Source: UBA7672 sp044224605
Lineage (GTDB): Bacteria; Pseudomonadota; Alphaproteobacteria; Caulobacterales; Hyphomonadaceae
DNA: 64,000 nt
NCBI GenBank assembly: GCA_044224605.1
Contig: JBGAKC010000005.1
Span: 62,001 to 126,000, forward strand
Direction of reading: 5' to 3'
Positions 45,042-53,159 of this stretch are shown piece after piece. Both the position numbers and the translations under genes were made by a program. The notes under the pieces were generated by a model. That model saw only the letters and a list, made by a program, of their open reading frames with translations, searched no databases and was not told where the DNA came from. The stretch's first letter is position 1. Each line of letters begins with the position of its first letter.

Positions 45042-46466
45042 CTACAACTCCCATCCCTTCCGGTACTCGCGGTCAAGCAGCGAATTTGCCTCCGGCAGGT
45101 TGGTGATCTTGCCGGCCTTGCCGTCATACTCGATCGGCTTGTCGGCGCGCATCGCCACCATGCCCAGCAGCATCGCTTCGGTCAGCGGACCCGCCTGCTC
45201 GAACGGACACGAGATCTTCTCCTCGCCCCGGATCGCGCGGATCCAGTTCATCTCGTGGCCCTTGGTGCTGTCCTTGATGCGCGGCAGCGTCTGCGGAATC
45301 TTCTTGCCGCGCGCAATCGCCTCCTCGCCGATCAGCGTCGGCTTGAAGCCATAGGTATCGTGCAGCAATTGTCCCTTGTCTCCGATATAAAGGACGCCGC
45401 CCTCTTCCTCGACGATCCGGTCAGCCGGAAGTCCGCGCGGCGCCGGCGGCGCAAGCCCGCCATCATACCAGGTCAGCTTCAGCGGCCCGCCCTTCGCGTT
45501 GCCGAACTCGTAATAGATGATCGACGCCAGCGGATAGCTCGTCAGCACCTCAGGCCGCTTGTAGTCCCACGGATCGGTGTCCCCGCCCCACAGCGAATGG
45601 TGCGTTTCGATCCGCGTCGGCAGGCCCGTCTCGAGCGCCCACACGGGGAAGTCCATCAGGTGTGCGCCCATGTCGCCCACCGCGCCCGTGCCGAACGGCA
45701 CCCAGCCGCGCCAGTTGAAGTGCGCGTAGTCGGGGTTGTAACCCCAGTCCACGTTCGCCGGCCCCAGCCATGTGTTCCAGTCGAGGCCTGCCGGCGCCGG
45801 CTTCGGCTCCGGCTTGCCCACGCCCTGCGGCCACACCGGACGGTTGGTCCAGATATGGACCTCCTTCACCTTCCCGATCGCCCCGCCGCGCAGCAGTTCG
45901 ACAGCGCGCCGCCCATCGTCGCTCGAATGTCCCTGGTTGCCCATCTGCGTGACCAGCCCCGGCATCTTCTTCGCCAGGTCAGTCAGCGTGCGCGTTTCGC
46001 GTACGGTGTAGGTCAGCGGCTTCTGCACGAATACGTGCTTGCCCCGCTCCATCGCCATCCGCGCCGCCACCGCATGATGGTGATCGGGCGTTGCGATCAG
46101 CACCGCCTCGATATCCTTCCGTGTATCCAGCATCTTGCGGTAATCGCCGAACTGTTCCGCCTTGTCGTAAGCCGCCTTCAGCTCGACGCGCTCCGGCTTG
46201 ACGCCGCCTTCCTTGTCGAGCATCTGGCGCCCGACGCGCGCGAAGTCGACATCGCAGATCGCCACGATGTTCTGGCTGGTGAGAGCCACCATGTTGTCCG
46301 CGCCCTTGCCGCCGGCGCCGATCACCGCCACGTTCACGCGCTGTCCAGCGCCGGGCTTCGCGATCTGCGCCCACGACTGACGCGGCATCATCGCCCACGC
46401 CGCCGCCGCGCCCGTACCCGCCAGCACTGCGCGCCGCGAATGCCCGCTCGTCTTCTTCTCGGTCAT
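45042..46466 (-). CDS. Tat-exported Gfo/Idh/MocA-family oxidoreductase
   Basis: A 474-residue NAD(P)-dependent sugar oxidoreductase with a twin-arginine leader (HSRRAVLAGTGAAAAWA, cleavage near SWAQ). The Rossmann motif is VAVIGAGGKGADNM; EKPL-type catalytic lysine in FVQKPLTYTV; C-terminal MNWIRAIRGEEKI. Such exported members act on sugars or glycosides in the periplasm. ATG 46466 follows GGGAG. It is followed by the M20 peptidase gene and preceded by EYACHEGNY copy 2 on the same strand, separated by a hairpin. Confidence 0.9.
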   Translation of the reverse strand: MTEKKTSGHSRRAVLAGTGAAAAWAMMPRQSWAQIAKPGAGQRVNVAVIGAGGKGADNMVALTSQNIVAICDVDFARVGRQMLDKEGGVKPERVELKAAYDKAEQFGDYRKMLDTRKDIEAVLIATPDHHHAVAARMAMERGKHVFVQKPLTYTVRETRTLTDLAKKMPGLVTQMGNQGHSSDDGRRAVELLRGGAIGKVKEVHIWTNRPVWPQGVGKPEPKPAPAGLDWNTWLGPANVDWGYNPDYAHFNWRGWVPFGTGAVGDMGAHLMDFPVWALETGLPTRIETHHSLWGGDTDPWDYKRPEVLTSYPLASIIYYEFGNAKGGPLKLTWYDGGLAPPAPRGLPADRIVEEEGGVLYIGDKGQLLHDTYGFKPTLIGEEAIARGKKIPQTLPRIKDSTKGHEMNWIRAIRGEEKISCPFEQAGPLTEAMLLGMVAMRADKPIEYDGKAGKITNLPEANSLLDREYRKGWEL

Positions 46467-46517
46467 GACTCGACTCCCCGTTACGAACCGGAGCCTGCCT
46501 CATCATCATGACATAGG

Positions 46518-46554
46518 GAATGGGCGCCCCTGCGACAGGCCTGGGCGCCCATTC
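46518..46554 (-). terminator. Hairpin between EYACHEGNY copy 2 and the oxidoreductase gene
   Basis: GAATGGGCGCCC (46518-46529) pairs perfectly with GGGCGCCCATTC (46543-46554), a 12-bp stem with a 13-nt loop. No T tract follows on the leftward strand, so it may attenuate or shape the transcript from copy 2. Confidence 0.45.
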
Positions 46555-46578
46555 TTTCCGCGAATTGGCGCTTCAGGC

Positions 46579-47802
46579 TTACTCGCCCTCGGCCTCGATC
46601 GCCGTGTCGTGACCCGCTGCGTCGGCGCGCAGGATGCCCGGCATGGCGTAGTTGCCCTCGTGGCAAGCGTATTCGAACACATGCTCCTTCGAGCGGCGCA
46701 GCGGGATCTGGCCGGTCCAGACCTGCGTGTAGAACACCGGATCGTTCACCTCGAACTGGTAATCGATCACGTCATCCGATACGCGCGTGAAGCGCTCCGT
46801 CACCTTGCCCTTGTCCGAGATGGGGAAGGCCGCCATGCGCTGATGGCTCAGGCTGAAATTGCGCGTGACGACGACGAACGTGTCGCCCTCCCAATGGCCG
46901 ACGGAGTCGCCGAACCACTGCTTGAGCGCATCCGGCCGCGCGCCGACGCCGGACGCATCGGCGACGTTGATGACGCGCGCATCGTGGTTCATCTCGATGT
47001 CGATCATCACCGCGGTCGGCGTCTGCACGATCTGCAGGTTGTTGTTGTACATCGTGTTGTTCAGCGGCGGTCCGCCCTGGCTGCCGAACGAGATGAAGCA
47101 GCGCTCGCCCAGCGGACGGATCTCAGGCCCGGTGTTCTTGATCGACTTCACGTTCGCCATACGCTGGCCGCGCATCGCCATGCCTTCCTTCGAGAAGGGC
47201 GGCTGGCCGTTCGCAGGCGAGGTGATCCAGGACGAGCGCCACTCATTGTTCACCTTGGCGTATTCCGAACCCGGATCGATCCAGAAGGCGTTGTAGCCGG
47301 CTTCGGCGTTCCGGTCAGTGAAGACGCCCGCCTTGGGGTCGGTGCGCTTCTGGCTGGCGTCGGCAGCCTTGGTGTAGGCGGCGCCGCGCGTGAGCTCGGC
47401 GACCTTCTCCGGGGGAATGACCAGCGTGTCGCCGACCTTGTCGCCGTTGCCGCCGCGCGACATCGTCGTCAACGAAGCGGTCGACCAGACGCCCTGCAGG
47501 TCAGGCTTGCCGTCCGGCGTGCGCGGCGGCTTGTAGTTCGGATCCCACGGCTTGAGGTCCTTGAAGTAAGGCACCGCGCTCACATACGACTTCGTGCCGG
47601 CGATCGTCTTGGGCCCGTCGACCTTCTCTGTCTCGTCCGCAAACCCCACGCCCGTCTTCTCGCCGGTCGCGAGCGCCTCATCGAGATAGTTTCGCGGCGG
47701 CGGCGGGGGCGATGGCGCTTTGGGCGGCGTCTGGGCGAAAGCCGGCGCTGCCAGCACCGAAGCTGCAAGGACGGTCACGAGAACACTGCACCGAAGGGTC
47801 AT
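46579..47802 (-). CDS. Secreted protein of the EYACHEGNY family, copy 2
   Basis: A 407-residue exported protein, second copy of the family. The signal peptide ends APAFAQ, followed by a Pro-rich stretch (PPKAPSPPPPP). Family markers: LQGVWSTA, GERCFISFG, FGDSVGHWEGDTFVVV, VTERFTRV and EYACHEGNYAMPGILR. It is larger than copy 1 through an N-terminal extension. ATG 47802 follows GGAGGAG. It precedes a Tat oxidoreductase and an M20 peptidase on the same strand, which suggests a periplasmic degradative role, but the function is unknown. Confidence 0.78.
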   Translation of the reverse strand: MTLRCSVLVTVLAASVLAAPAFAQTPPKAPSPPPPPRNYLDEALATGEKTGVGFADETEKVDGPKTIAGTKSYVSAVPYFKDLKPWDPNYKPPRTPDGKPDLQGVWSTASLTTMSRGGNGDKVGDTLVIPPEKVAELTRGAAYTKAADASQKRTDPKAGVFTDRNAEAGYNAFWIDPGSEYAKVNNEWRSSWITSPANGQPPFSKEGMAMRGQRMANVKSIKNTGPEIRPLGERCFISFGSQGGPPLNNTMYNNNLQIVQTPTAVMIDIEMNHDARVINVADASGVGARPDALKQWFGDSVGHWEGDTFVVVTRNFSLSHQRMAAFPISDKGKVTERFTRVSDDVIDYQFEVNDPVFYTQVWTGQIPLRRSKEHVFEYACHEGNYAMPGILRADAAGHDTAIEAEGE

Positions 47803-48222
47803 GTTGGGCTCCTCCTCTCCAAATCTGTCAAAGCTCGTTTGTCTCTCAAACTCTGTTGAGATGCCCTAGCAGTTTCACTCCGATTGCCCCTCCAGCCAAG
47901 TTATTTTGATAGGTAGACGATCGGCGGAACGGCGCCGCAGACACAGGCGGTAGCGCGAATTGGCGTGACAACCAGCCGCTTTCCCGAAAGCGGGCGTCTC
48001 TCGCAGTTCATGGAACTGGCCTGTGAGACGAATAATCCGCCGGGGCCGTTGCCGTCTGATGCGTCCATCACCATATGACTGGAGCGAGATCGCATCAGCC
48101 TGACAATGAGATGACGACAAGGGCGCGTTCAACGCAACGCGGCGCCGCTTCAAACTCGCGGTCAATCAATGAGCCGACCTGAGGCGAAGGTCTGGGCGCA
48201 TTGCGCATCTGGAGTGCACACA
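47803..48222. other. Gene-poor stretch upstream of a small-gene cluster
   Basis: 420 bases between the divergent EYACHEGNY copy 2 and the small-gene cluster. Open frames on the minus strand (47875-48165 and 47901-48095) show no domain I recognise and no strong ribosome site, so I call no gene. The base composition drops relative to neighbours. Promoters for both sides must lie here. Confidence 0.5.
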
Positions 48223-48495
48223 ATGAGAACCTATTCGATCCACTGCCTCGACGCGATGGGGTGCAAAACTACGACTTACATGATGCCGTTTCAGAGCGAC
48301 ACATGCGCGGTCGAGTTTGTCGGTAAAATTCGGCCAGATCATGCAATCGTCGAGGCTTGGCGCGACAATGCACTGGTAACGCGGCTGTTTCGCGACGCTC
48401 CAGCACCCATCGACGGGACTTCAGAACCCTCAGCGCGAGCGGTAGCGGCGTTCTCTCGCGCCGACGTCGGCAGATACGCCGGGCATTGCGAATGA
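48223..48495 (+). CDS. Small protein of unknown function, first gene of a coupled set
   Basis: A 90-residue protein starting MRTYSIHCLDAMGCKTTTYM, with four cysteines or more and a central hydrophobic patch. ATG 48223 follows GGAG; the upstream frame is not supported. The stop overlaps the next start as ATGA, so the two are translated together. No domain recognised; the N-terminal MRTY-like start is seen in short alphaproteobacterial proteins of unknown role. Confidence rests on the ribosome site and coupling. Confidence 0.55.
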   Translation: MRTYSIHCLDAMGCKTTTYMMPFQSDTCAVEFVGKIRPDHAIVEAWRDNALVTRLFRDAPAPIDGTSEPSARAVAAFSRADVGRYAGHCE

Positions 48496-48689
48496 CCGGG
48501 CCGAAAATCCAGCGACGTAGTGGACAGCGGCCGTCCAGCAAGGGGTCGATTTTCGACCGTCACTGGAAGTTGTCACAGGTCATCAGCCTGGGCTTCCTGG
48601 GCCTGATGCTGGCCTTCACCATCCTCGGCAGCACGTTGGGCGAACGTCCGCTTCTTACTCAAGTTGGCTCACCGGAGCGTGTTCCGTGA
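48492..48689 (+). CDS. Small single-membrane-segment protein
   Basis: A 65-residue protein with a basic N-terminus (KIQRRSGQRPSSKG) and one membrane segment (about 32-48: ISLGFLGLMLAFTILGS). Its ATG overlaps the stop of the previous gene (ATGA), indicating translational coupling. The membrane span is typical of small regulatory or anchoring proteins, but function cannot be named. The Cys-rich repeat gene starts 218 bp later. Confidence 0.5.
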   Translation: MTGPKIQRRSGQRPSSKGSIFDRHWKLSQVISLGFLGLMLAFTILGSTLGERPLLTQVGSPERVP

Positions 48690-48907
48690 TGCAACGTCAC
48701 TGGTTGCTCGGGCTGATGGGGCTTCAGAAACAAGAACAAGCTGTTCCGATCGCGGTCGCAACCGTCGAAGGCGAAGGCGTTCCTCCAGAAGGCCTTCCCC
48801 GCCCCCGAATTCGCTCCGCATCCTGTCCACCCGGATGTCTCCGCGCTTCCGAAAGCCAATCCATGACCCGCCCGTCGAACCGCCTCGCTGAGTTCAGGGA
48901 ATCGAGA

Positions 48908-49696
48908 ATGCGTCCAACGGTTTCTCGCTGCCATGTGATTGATCGTCTTGTGAGCGTTTGCGCATCCTTGGTTGCCGTCGTCACTCTTGCGGTCAGCTCT
49001 GTCGCAATCGCGGAGGCACAGAACGTACCGAACTTGCCGGAGAACGCGATTGCTACAGACTACGGCCGCAGGTGGGAATGCGCGTACGGTTTCATCGAAT
49101 CGAAGGCAGCGTGCCAAAAGGTCAAATTGCCGGACAATTCCTTTTTGAATGCGCAAGGCACCGGTTGGCGTTGCCAACGGGGGTATCGCGAGGACGATCA
49201 GCAGTGCATTGAAGTCGTCATTCCCCAGAACGCCAATGCAACAAACGACGGATACTCGAAAGGCTGGGCCTGTCGCCGAGGTTTCATCGAGCGCGAAAGC
49301 GGTTGCGTCCGTATCGAGATTCCAAGCAACGCGTACCTCACCGACCAGGCATTCGGCTCGGGCTGGGAGTGCAACCGCGGGTACATCGTTTCCGGAAACG
49401 ACTGTCGCTTCCTGGTCGTTCCGGAAAACGCCTATCTCGACCGTTCCGGCAGGGCGTGGCAGTGCGACTTCGGCTACCAGCGCACAGGCGAAATCTGCGC
49501 TGCCGTCTCGGTCCCAGCCAATGGGTATCTCAAGGCGTCCGGAACCGAATGGGCTTGCGACCGCGGCTTCAGGCGCGAGGAAGGCGCCTGCGTCGCATTT
49601 CCTGTGCCGGCCAATGCTCATCTCGACACTTTCGGAGAGCGTTGGGAATGCAATCGCGGTTTTGTTGCCGGGGATTCTGTATGCGTGGCGCGGTGA
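48908..49696 (+). CDS. Secreted cysteine-rich protein with seven 30-residue repeats
   Basis: A 262-residue protein. ATG 48908 is followed by a signal peptide ending AIAEAQ; the frame continues upstream to 48686 without a signal, and a ribosome site AGGGA supports the internal start. The mature protein is seven tandem repeats of about 30 residues with consensus (V/I)PxNAxLxxxGxxWxCxRGFxxxxxxC, two cysteines each, e.g. VPENAYLDRSGRAWQCDFGY, VPANGYLKASGTEWACDRGF, VPANAHLDTFGERWECNRGF. The paired cysteines suggest one disulfide per repeat. Related repeats occur in alphaproteobacterial secreted proteins, but I know no function. Confidence 0.8.
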   Translation: MRPTVSRCHVIDRLVSVCASLVAVVTLAVSSVAIAEAQNVPNLPENAIATDYGRRWECAYGFIESKAACQKVKLPDNSFLNAQGTGWRCQRGYREDDQQCIEVVIPQNANATNDGYSKGWACRRGFIERESGCVRIEIPSNAYLTDQAFGSGWECNRGYIVSGNDCRFLVVPENAYLDRSGRAWQCDFGYQRTGEICAAVSVPANGYLKASGTEWACDRGFRREEGACVAFPVPANAHLDTFGERWECNRGFVAGDSVCVAR

Positions 49697-49819
49697 GACA
49701 CACCTTCGCGATGCAGCGAGTGTTTGGTCGGTCGTTTCATGCGAGTCCGCCGTGGCAAGTCTTGCGACCTGCGTGAACAGCTCGGCAGTGATTTTCGTAC
49801 CTCCATGCATGGAGCTCGG

Positions 49820-49918
49820 ATGAAATCGACAACCAGAACATTTCTTGGCGCCGGCGCAGTGACGCTTGTTCTGCTTCTAATGATATTCTCGCTCTCGCCC
49901 GTCGGCGTTCCGGCATGA
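49820..49918 (+). CDS. Possible 32-residue membrane peptide
   Basis: A very short frame starting MKSTTRTFLGAGAVTLVLLL and ending GVPA, mostly one hydrophobic span. ATG 49820 has GGAG 5 bp upstream. It may be a small membrane protein, but such short frames arise by chance; there is no homology support. The longer frame from 49724 is unlikely. Confidence 0.3.
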   Translation: MKSTTRTFLGAGAVTLVLLLMIFSLSPVGVPA

Positions 49919-50042
49919 CGGGCGACGAGCGTGCCCTGCCGACCGGGATGACGCTTCGAGAATACGCAGGGCCCGCTCGTTGAGCGACACGCTCATCGCC
50001 CTGTTCGGCAGTTGTCGAGGCTCTGCAGATCGCCGGAAATGA

Positions 50043-50297
50043 ATGTGCAGGGTCGAAGGGCATCCTTTCGAAGAATTCGTGCTCGCTCAAACACAAGAGG
50101 AGAGCAAGATCAAATTCCGGACGATCTCAACCGAACCTCCCCGCGATGATGGCTTGGCCGTGGGCGTGAGGACCACGCACCCGATATTCGGTCTGGGCTA
50201 CATTACCCATCTGGACGGCGAGCGGGTGACTATCCTGTTTGACAAGTCAGGCACGAAAAGAGTTGCCGCTGGTTACGTCCAGCTGGCAGATGCCTAG
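50043..50297 (+). CDS. Stand-alone UvrD C-terminal (Tudor-like) domain protein
   Basis: An 84-residue protein whose second half, VGVRTTHPIFGLGYITHLDG and VTILFDKSGTKRVAAGYV, matches the small Tudor-like domain at the C-terminus of UvrD/PcrA helicases, which binds RNA polymerase. The first half (about 1-38) is polar and unassigned. The N-terminus (ATG 50043) is uncertain, with no clear ribosome site. Whether this is a helicase remnant or an independent protein is open; there is no helicase fragment around it. Confidence 0.55.
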   Translation: MCRVEGHPFEEFVLAQTQEESKIKFRTISTEPPRDDGLAVGVRTTHPIFGLGYITHLDGERVTILFDKSGTKRVAAGYVQLADA

Positions 50298-50372
50298 CCT
50301 TGGCGCTGCAGATGCAAACGGCCAGCCCTTCGACTGGCCGTCTTGCTTTCAGCTCGATGCGCAGCCAGCGCC

Positions 50373-50936
50373 CTACGTCTCCAGTTCGACATCCCAGTAG
50401 AGATAGTCGAGCCAGGTGTCGTGCAGGTGGTTCGGCGGGAACTTGCGTCCCTGCTCCTGCAGCTGGAACGTGGTCGGCCGGTGCGGCCGCACGCTCGGGT
50501 GCATGCCGATGTCATGCGCCAGCCGTCCGCCCTTGCGCAGGTTGCAGGGCGAGCAGGCCGCGACGATGTTCTCCCAGCTCGTCCGCCCGCCCTTCGAGCG
50601 CGGGATGAGGTGGTCGAACGTCAGGTCTTCATGGCTGCCGCAATAGGCGCACTTGAAGCCGTCGCGCAGGAACACGTTGAACCGGGTGAAGGCCGGCTGC
50701 CTGTCCTGCTTCACGAACTCCCGGAGCGCGATGACGCTCGGCAGCTTCATGGTCAGCGAGGGCGAGTGGACATAGCTGTCGTATTCCGCGACCACGTCGA
50801 CCCGTTCGAGGAAGACGGCTTTCACCACCTCCTGCCACGGCCAGAGCGACAGCGGGTAATACGATAGCGGTCGGAAATCGGCATTGAGCACGAGCGCCGG
50901 CCATCCGTTCGGCGCATGCGAAACTATCTGGGTCAT
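50373..50936 (-). CDS. HNH endonuclease
   Basis: A 187-residue protein with a C-terminal HNH domain: CAYCGSHEDLTFDHLIPRSKGG (C96, C99, DH at 108-109), then WENIVAACSPCNLRKGG (C128, C131). The N-terminal 80 residues are conserved in this HNH subfamily (ALVLNADFRPLSYYPLS). It is a free-standing host-type gene, not obviously part of a mobile element. ATG 50936 chosen because the longer frame to 51008 is basic and lacks support. It is followed 75 bp away by the rightward UvrD-C-like gene. Confidence 0.88.
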   Translation of the reverse strand: MTQIVSHAPNGWPALVLNADFRPLSYYPLSLWPWQEVVKAVFLERVDVVAEYDSYVHSPSLTMKLPSVIALREFVKQDRQPAFTRFNVFLRDGFKCAYCGSHEDLTFDHLIPRSKGGRTSWENIVAACSPCNLRKGGRLAHDIGMHPSVRPHRPTTFQLQEQGRKFPPNHLHDTWLDYLYWDVELET

Positions 50937-51136
50937 GTGTACCCGTCGTCTTCGACAGGTCAGGCAAGTGCCAAATGCCGGACCCGTCCGGTTCCCCAGC
51001 CGCGCCACATGGCTCCAGCGGTCGGGGTTAATTTGATTCTATCACATAACATCGTGACAGCGCGGCTACATGTCCAGCCCTGCCGGGTATCCCGATCTTG
51101 AACGCTGCGTAATCCGCCTGTCAGGAAGCACAAAAG

Positions 51137-51787
51137 TCACGCTCCGCCGCGCTGTTCTTCCCGGACGGCGTTGATGTAGGCCCACAGCATATGGGCCGCG
51201 ACGCCCCGGTAAGGCCGCCAGCGCTCCCCCGTCCTGAGGAATTTCTTGGGCGGATGCCGTTTCCGTTCGCCCGAGATCATCCGATAGGCCTCGGAGAGCC
51301 CGATGTCCGCGTGCGGAAATACGTCCCACCGCCCGAGGCAGAACATCAGATAGATATCCGCCGTCCACGGCCCGATGCCCTTCACCGCCACCAGTTCCTC
51401 GCGCGCCTCGTCGTCCGCCTTGCGCGCCACCCGCCGGAAGTTCAGCGACCCGTCTTCAACCGCCGTCGCGATCGACCTGATGTGCGAGATCTTCGGCCGC
51501 GACATCCCGCACGCACGCAGCGCATCGATGTCCGCCGCCAGCACCGTCTTCGGCGTCACCTTGCCGAGCAGCACCTCAACCCGCCCCCAGATCGTCCCCG
51601 CCGCCTTGGTTGACAACTGCTGGTAGGCGATGATCCGCGCCAGCCCCGCATAGTCTCCTTGCCGCGTCCGCCACTCCGGCACGCCGACATAATCATGCGC
51701 CGCCTTCATGATGTGGCAGTCCTTCGCCAGCGTCCTGACCGCCTTCGACAGCTGCCGCTTGTCGGTGACGTCCAGCGTCTGAACCAT
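51137..51787 (-). CDS. DNA-3-methyladenine glycosylase (HhH-GPD type)
   Basis: A 216-residue base-excision repair glycosylase. The helix-hairpin-helix with catalytic region reads VKGIGPWTADIYLMFCLGR, followed by VFPHADIGL with the catalytic aspartate, the AlkA-like signature. Length is typical of a stand-alone HhH-GPD enzyme. It removes alkylated purines. Start ATG 51787. It lies upstream of HNH on the same strand with 200 bp between and is divergent from the small coiled-coil gene. Confidence 0.92.
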   Translation of the reverse strand: MVQTLDVTDKRQLSKAVRTLAKDCHIMKAAHDYVGVPEWRTRQGDYAGLARIIAYQQLSTKAAGTIWGRVEVLLGKVTPKTVLAADIDALRACGMSRPKISHIRSIATAVEDGSLNFRRVARKADDEAREELVAVKGIGPWTADIYLMFCLGRWDVFPHADIGLSEAYRMISGERKRHPPKKFLRTGERWRPYRGVAAHMLWAYINAVREEQRGGA

Positions 51788-51906
51788 GGGGTCATCCTCG
51801 GGCTTGACCCGGAGATCTTGGTTGGCGCCGCGCAGGAATTGTCAATCGACGCCGGGGCCATGCCTCGCCTATGGAGAAATTCTCGCCCTCATCGTATGAA
51901 GGCCCC

Positions 51907-52077
51907 ATGAAGCAATCCCCTCTCCGCCGGCTCCGCCGCGACCGCTCGCGTCTCCAGCAGGAGCTCCAGCTCGCCCAGGGCACGGACGACAAGGCGCAGA
52001 TCCCGATCCTGCAGAAGAAGATCCGCGACCTCGACGCCGAGATCGCCGCGCTCGAGGCGAAGAAGTCCGGCGCCTAA
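51907..52077 (+). CDS. Small coiled-coil protein
   Basis: A 56-residue protein of one long helix, rich in Arg/Lys, Glu and Gln with Leu and Ile spaced for a coiled coil (LQQELQLAQGTDDKAQIPILQKKIRDLDAEIAALEAKK, shortened here: heptads from about 15 to 54). ATG 51907 follows GAAGG; the frame to 51871 lacks a ribosome site. The stop overlaps the next convergent gene by 4 bp. Function unknown; probable dimer. Confidence 0.6.
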   Translation: MKQSPLRRLRRDRSRLQQELQLAQGTDDKAQIPILQKKIRDLDAEIAALEAKKSGA

Positions 52078-52607
52078 CTCGGCAAGCACCACAGGCACCA
52101 GTGCTCCGGCGGCCGGTAGAACGTCACCAACCGCCCGCACACGATCACGCCCGTCCAGCACGCCAGCGAGATGAAGCCGATCGCCCGCGCCCGCATCGGC
52201 GGCAGGTCGTCTGCGCCAACGCTCGCCACCGCGCTCGCCGTCGTTGTGTAGAACACCGCCATGTTCGCGCCCGCCAACGCCATCAGCGACAGCTTCATCT
52301 GCACCGCCGGATTGTAGAGATACTGCCCCGGCGCCGTGACGATGAAGCAGAACCCCGTCACGACGCAAAGCACATACCCCGCCACCCCCAGCGGCACGAG
52401 CCGATGCAGCTCCTTCATCAACACACCGCGCGCGATCCCCATCATGCGCAGGTCGAACATGCCGACCGTCCCGAACAGCAGGCACAACCCGAAGAAGTGG
52501 ATGATCTCTGCGATCGGCCATCCCCACCGCGAATTCATCACGCCGAAAATGCCGACATCGCGCGCCCACTGCTCGATCGCGACGGGATCGAAGATCGGAT
52601 CCATCAT
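52074..52607 (-). CDS. Membrane protein, second of a coupled pair
   Basis: A 177-residue protein with four likely membrane segments (about 26-42, 60-80, 92-112 and 130-150). It starts MMDPIFDPVAIEQWARDVG. Its ATG overlaps the stop of the upstream gene (ATGA), so the two are translated together; the frame further upstream is not needed. The two share a similar short N-terminal Asp-Pro start and size, suggesting paralogues of a DUF6644-like membrane family; this assignment is uncertain. Ends with a Cys-Pro rich tail (EHWCLWCLPS). Confidence 0.7.
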   Translation of the reverse strand: MMDPIFDPVAIEQWARDVGIFGVMNSRWGWPIAEIIHFFGLCLLFGTVGMFDLRMMGIARGVLMKELHRLVPLGVAGYVLCVVTGFCFIVTAPGQYLYNPAVQMKLSLMALAGANMAVFYTTTASAVASVGADDLPPMRARAIGFISLACWTGVIVCGRLVTFYRPPEHWCLWCLPS

Positions 52608-53092
52608 GACACCAGCAGGATCGAATAGGTGTGCAGCAGCAGCTTGCCCGCGGCCACGCCCGCCAGCCACAGCACCAGCGCGGCAATCCCCACCCAGCGC
52701 GCATTCGCCGGTAACGCCTCACCGCGCTCCGCCAGCGGAAAGAACCGTCGGGCCGCAAACCGGATGAGCAACGCCGCGCCAATGAGACACGCAAACTTCA
52801 GCGCAAAATCCGGGTTGGTCAGCGCCTTCGCCGGATACCCCGCCAGCAGCGCAATGCCTGAAGGCACGGCCAGCGCCACGCCCACCCACATCACCGGAAA
52901 GAACCCGCGGAAGGTCTCCAGCCTTGTCCCTGGCATCACCCCCGCGATCCGCAGCGAGACAATGATCCCGCCCCCGATCAGCAGCGCCATCCCGATCGAA
53001 TGGAAGATCAGCGCGATGAAATACGCATAGAGGTCCTCCCGCATCCACACGGAGAACGGCGACTGCTCGATCGCTGCAAAGAACGGGTCCAT
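52604..53092 (-). CDS. Membrane protein, first of a coupled pair
   Basis: A 162-residue protein with four likely membrane segments, starting MDPFFAAIEQSPFSVWMRED. ATG 53092 begins the conserved part; the frame goes back to 53110. The stop overlaps the next gene start by 4 bp (ATGA). The pattern IALIFHSIGMALLIGGGIIVSLRI is like other small membrane proteins of unknown role in alphaproteobacteria. It is probably in the inner membrane and forms a complex with its coupled partner. Confidence 0.7.
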   Translation of the reverse strand: MDPFFAAIEQSPFSVWMREDLYAYFIALIFHSIGMALLIGGGIIVSLRIAGVMPGTRLETFRGFFPVMWVGVALAVPSGIALLAGYPAKALTNPDFALKFACLIGAALLIRFAARRFFPLAERGEALPANARWVGIAALVLWLAGVAAGKLLLHTYSILLVS

Positions 53093-53159
53093 CAGCGCAC
53101 ACGCTCGCACGCACGCCGATGCAAGTCACCTCGCCCGGAAGTCACGATAGGCCAGAGCC

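Noticed and set aside
47875..48165. Minus-strand frames in the gene-poor stretch near 48 kb
   Set aside because: No ribosome site, no domain and basic random-looking composition.
48686..48907. An N-terminal extension of the seven-repeat protein back to the previous stop
   Set aside because: The extension has no signal peptide and puts the real signal sequence in the middle of the protein; ATG 48908 is better.
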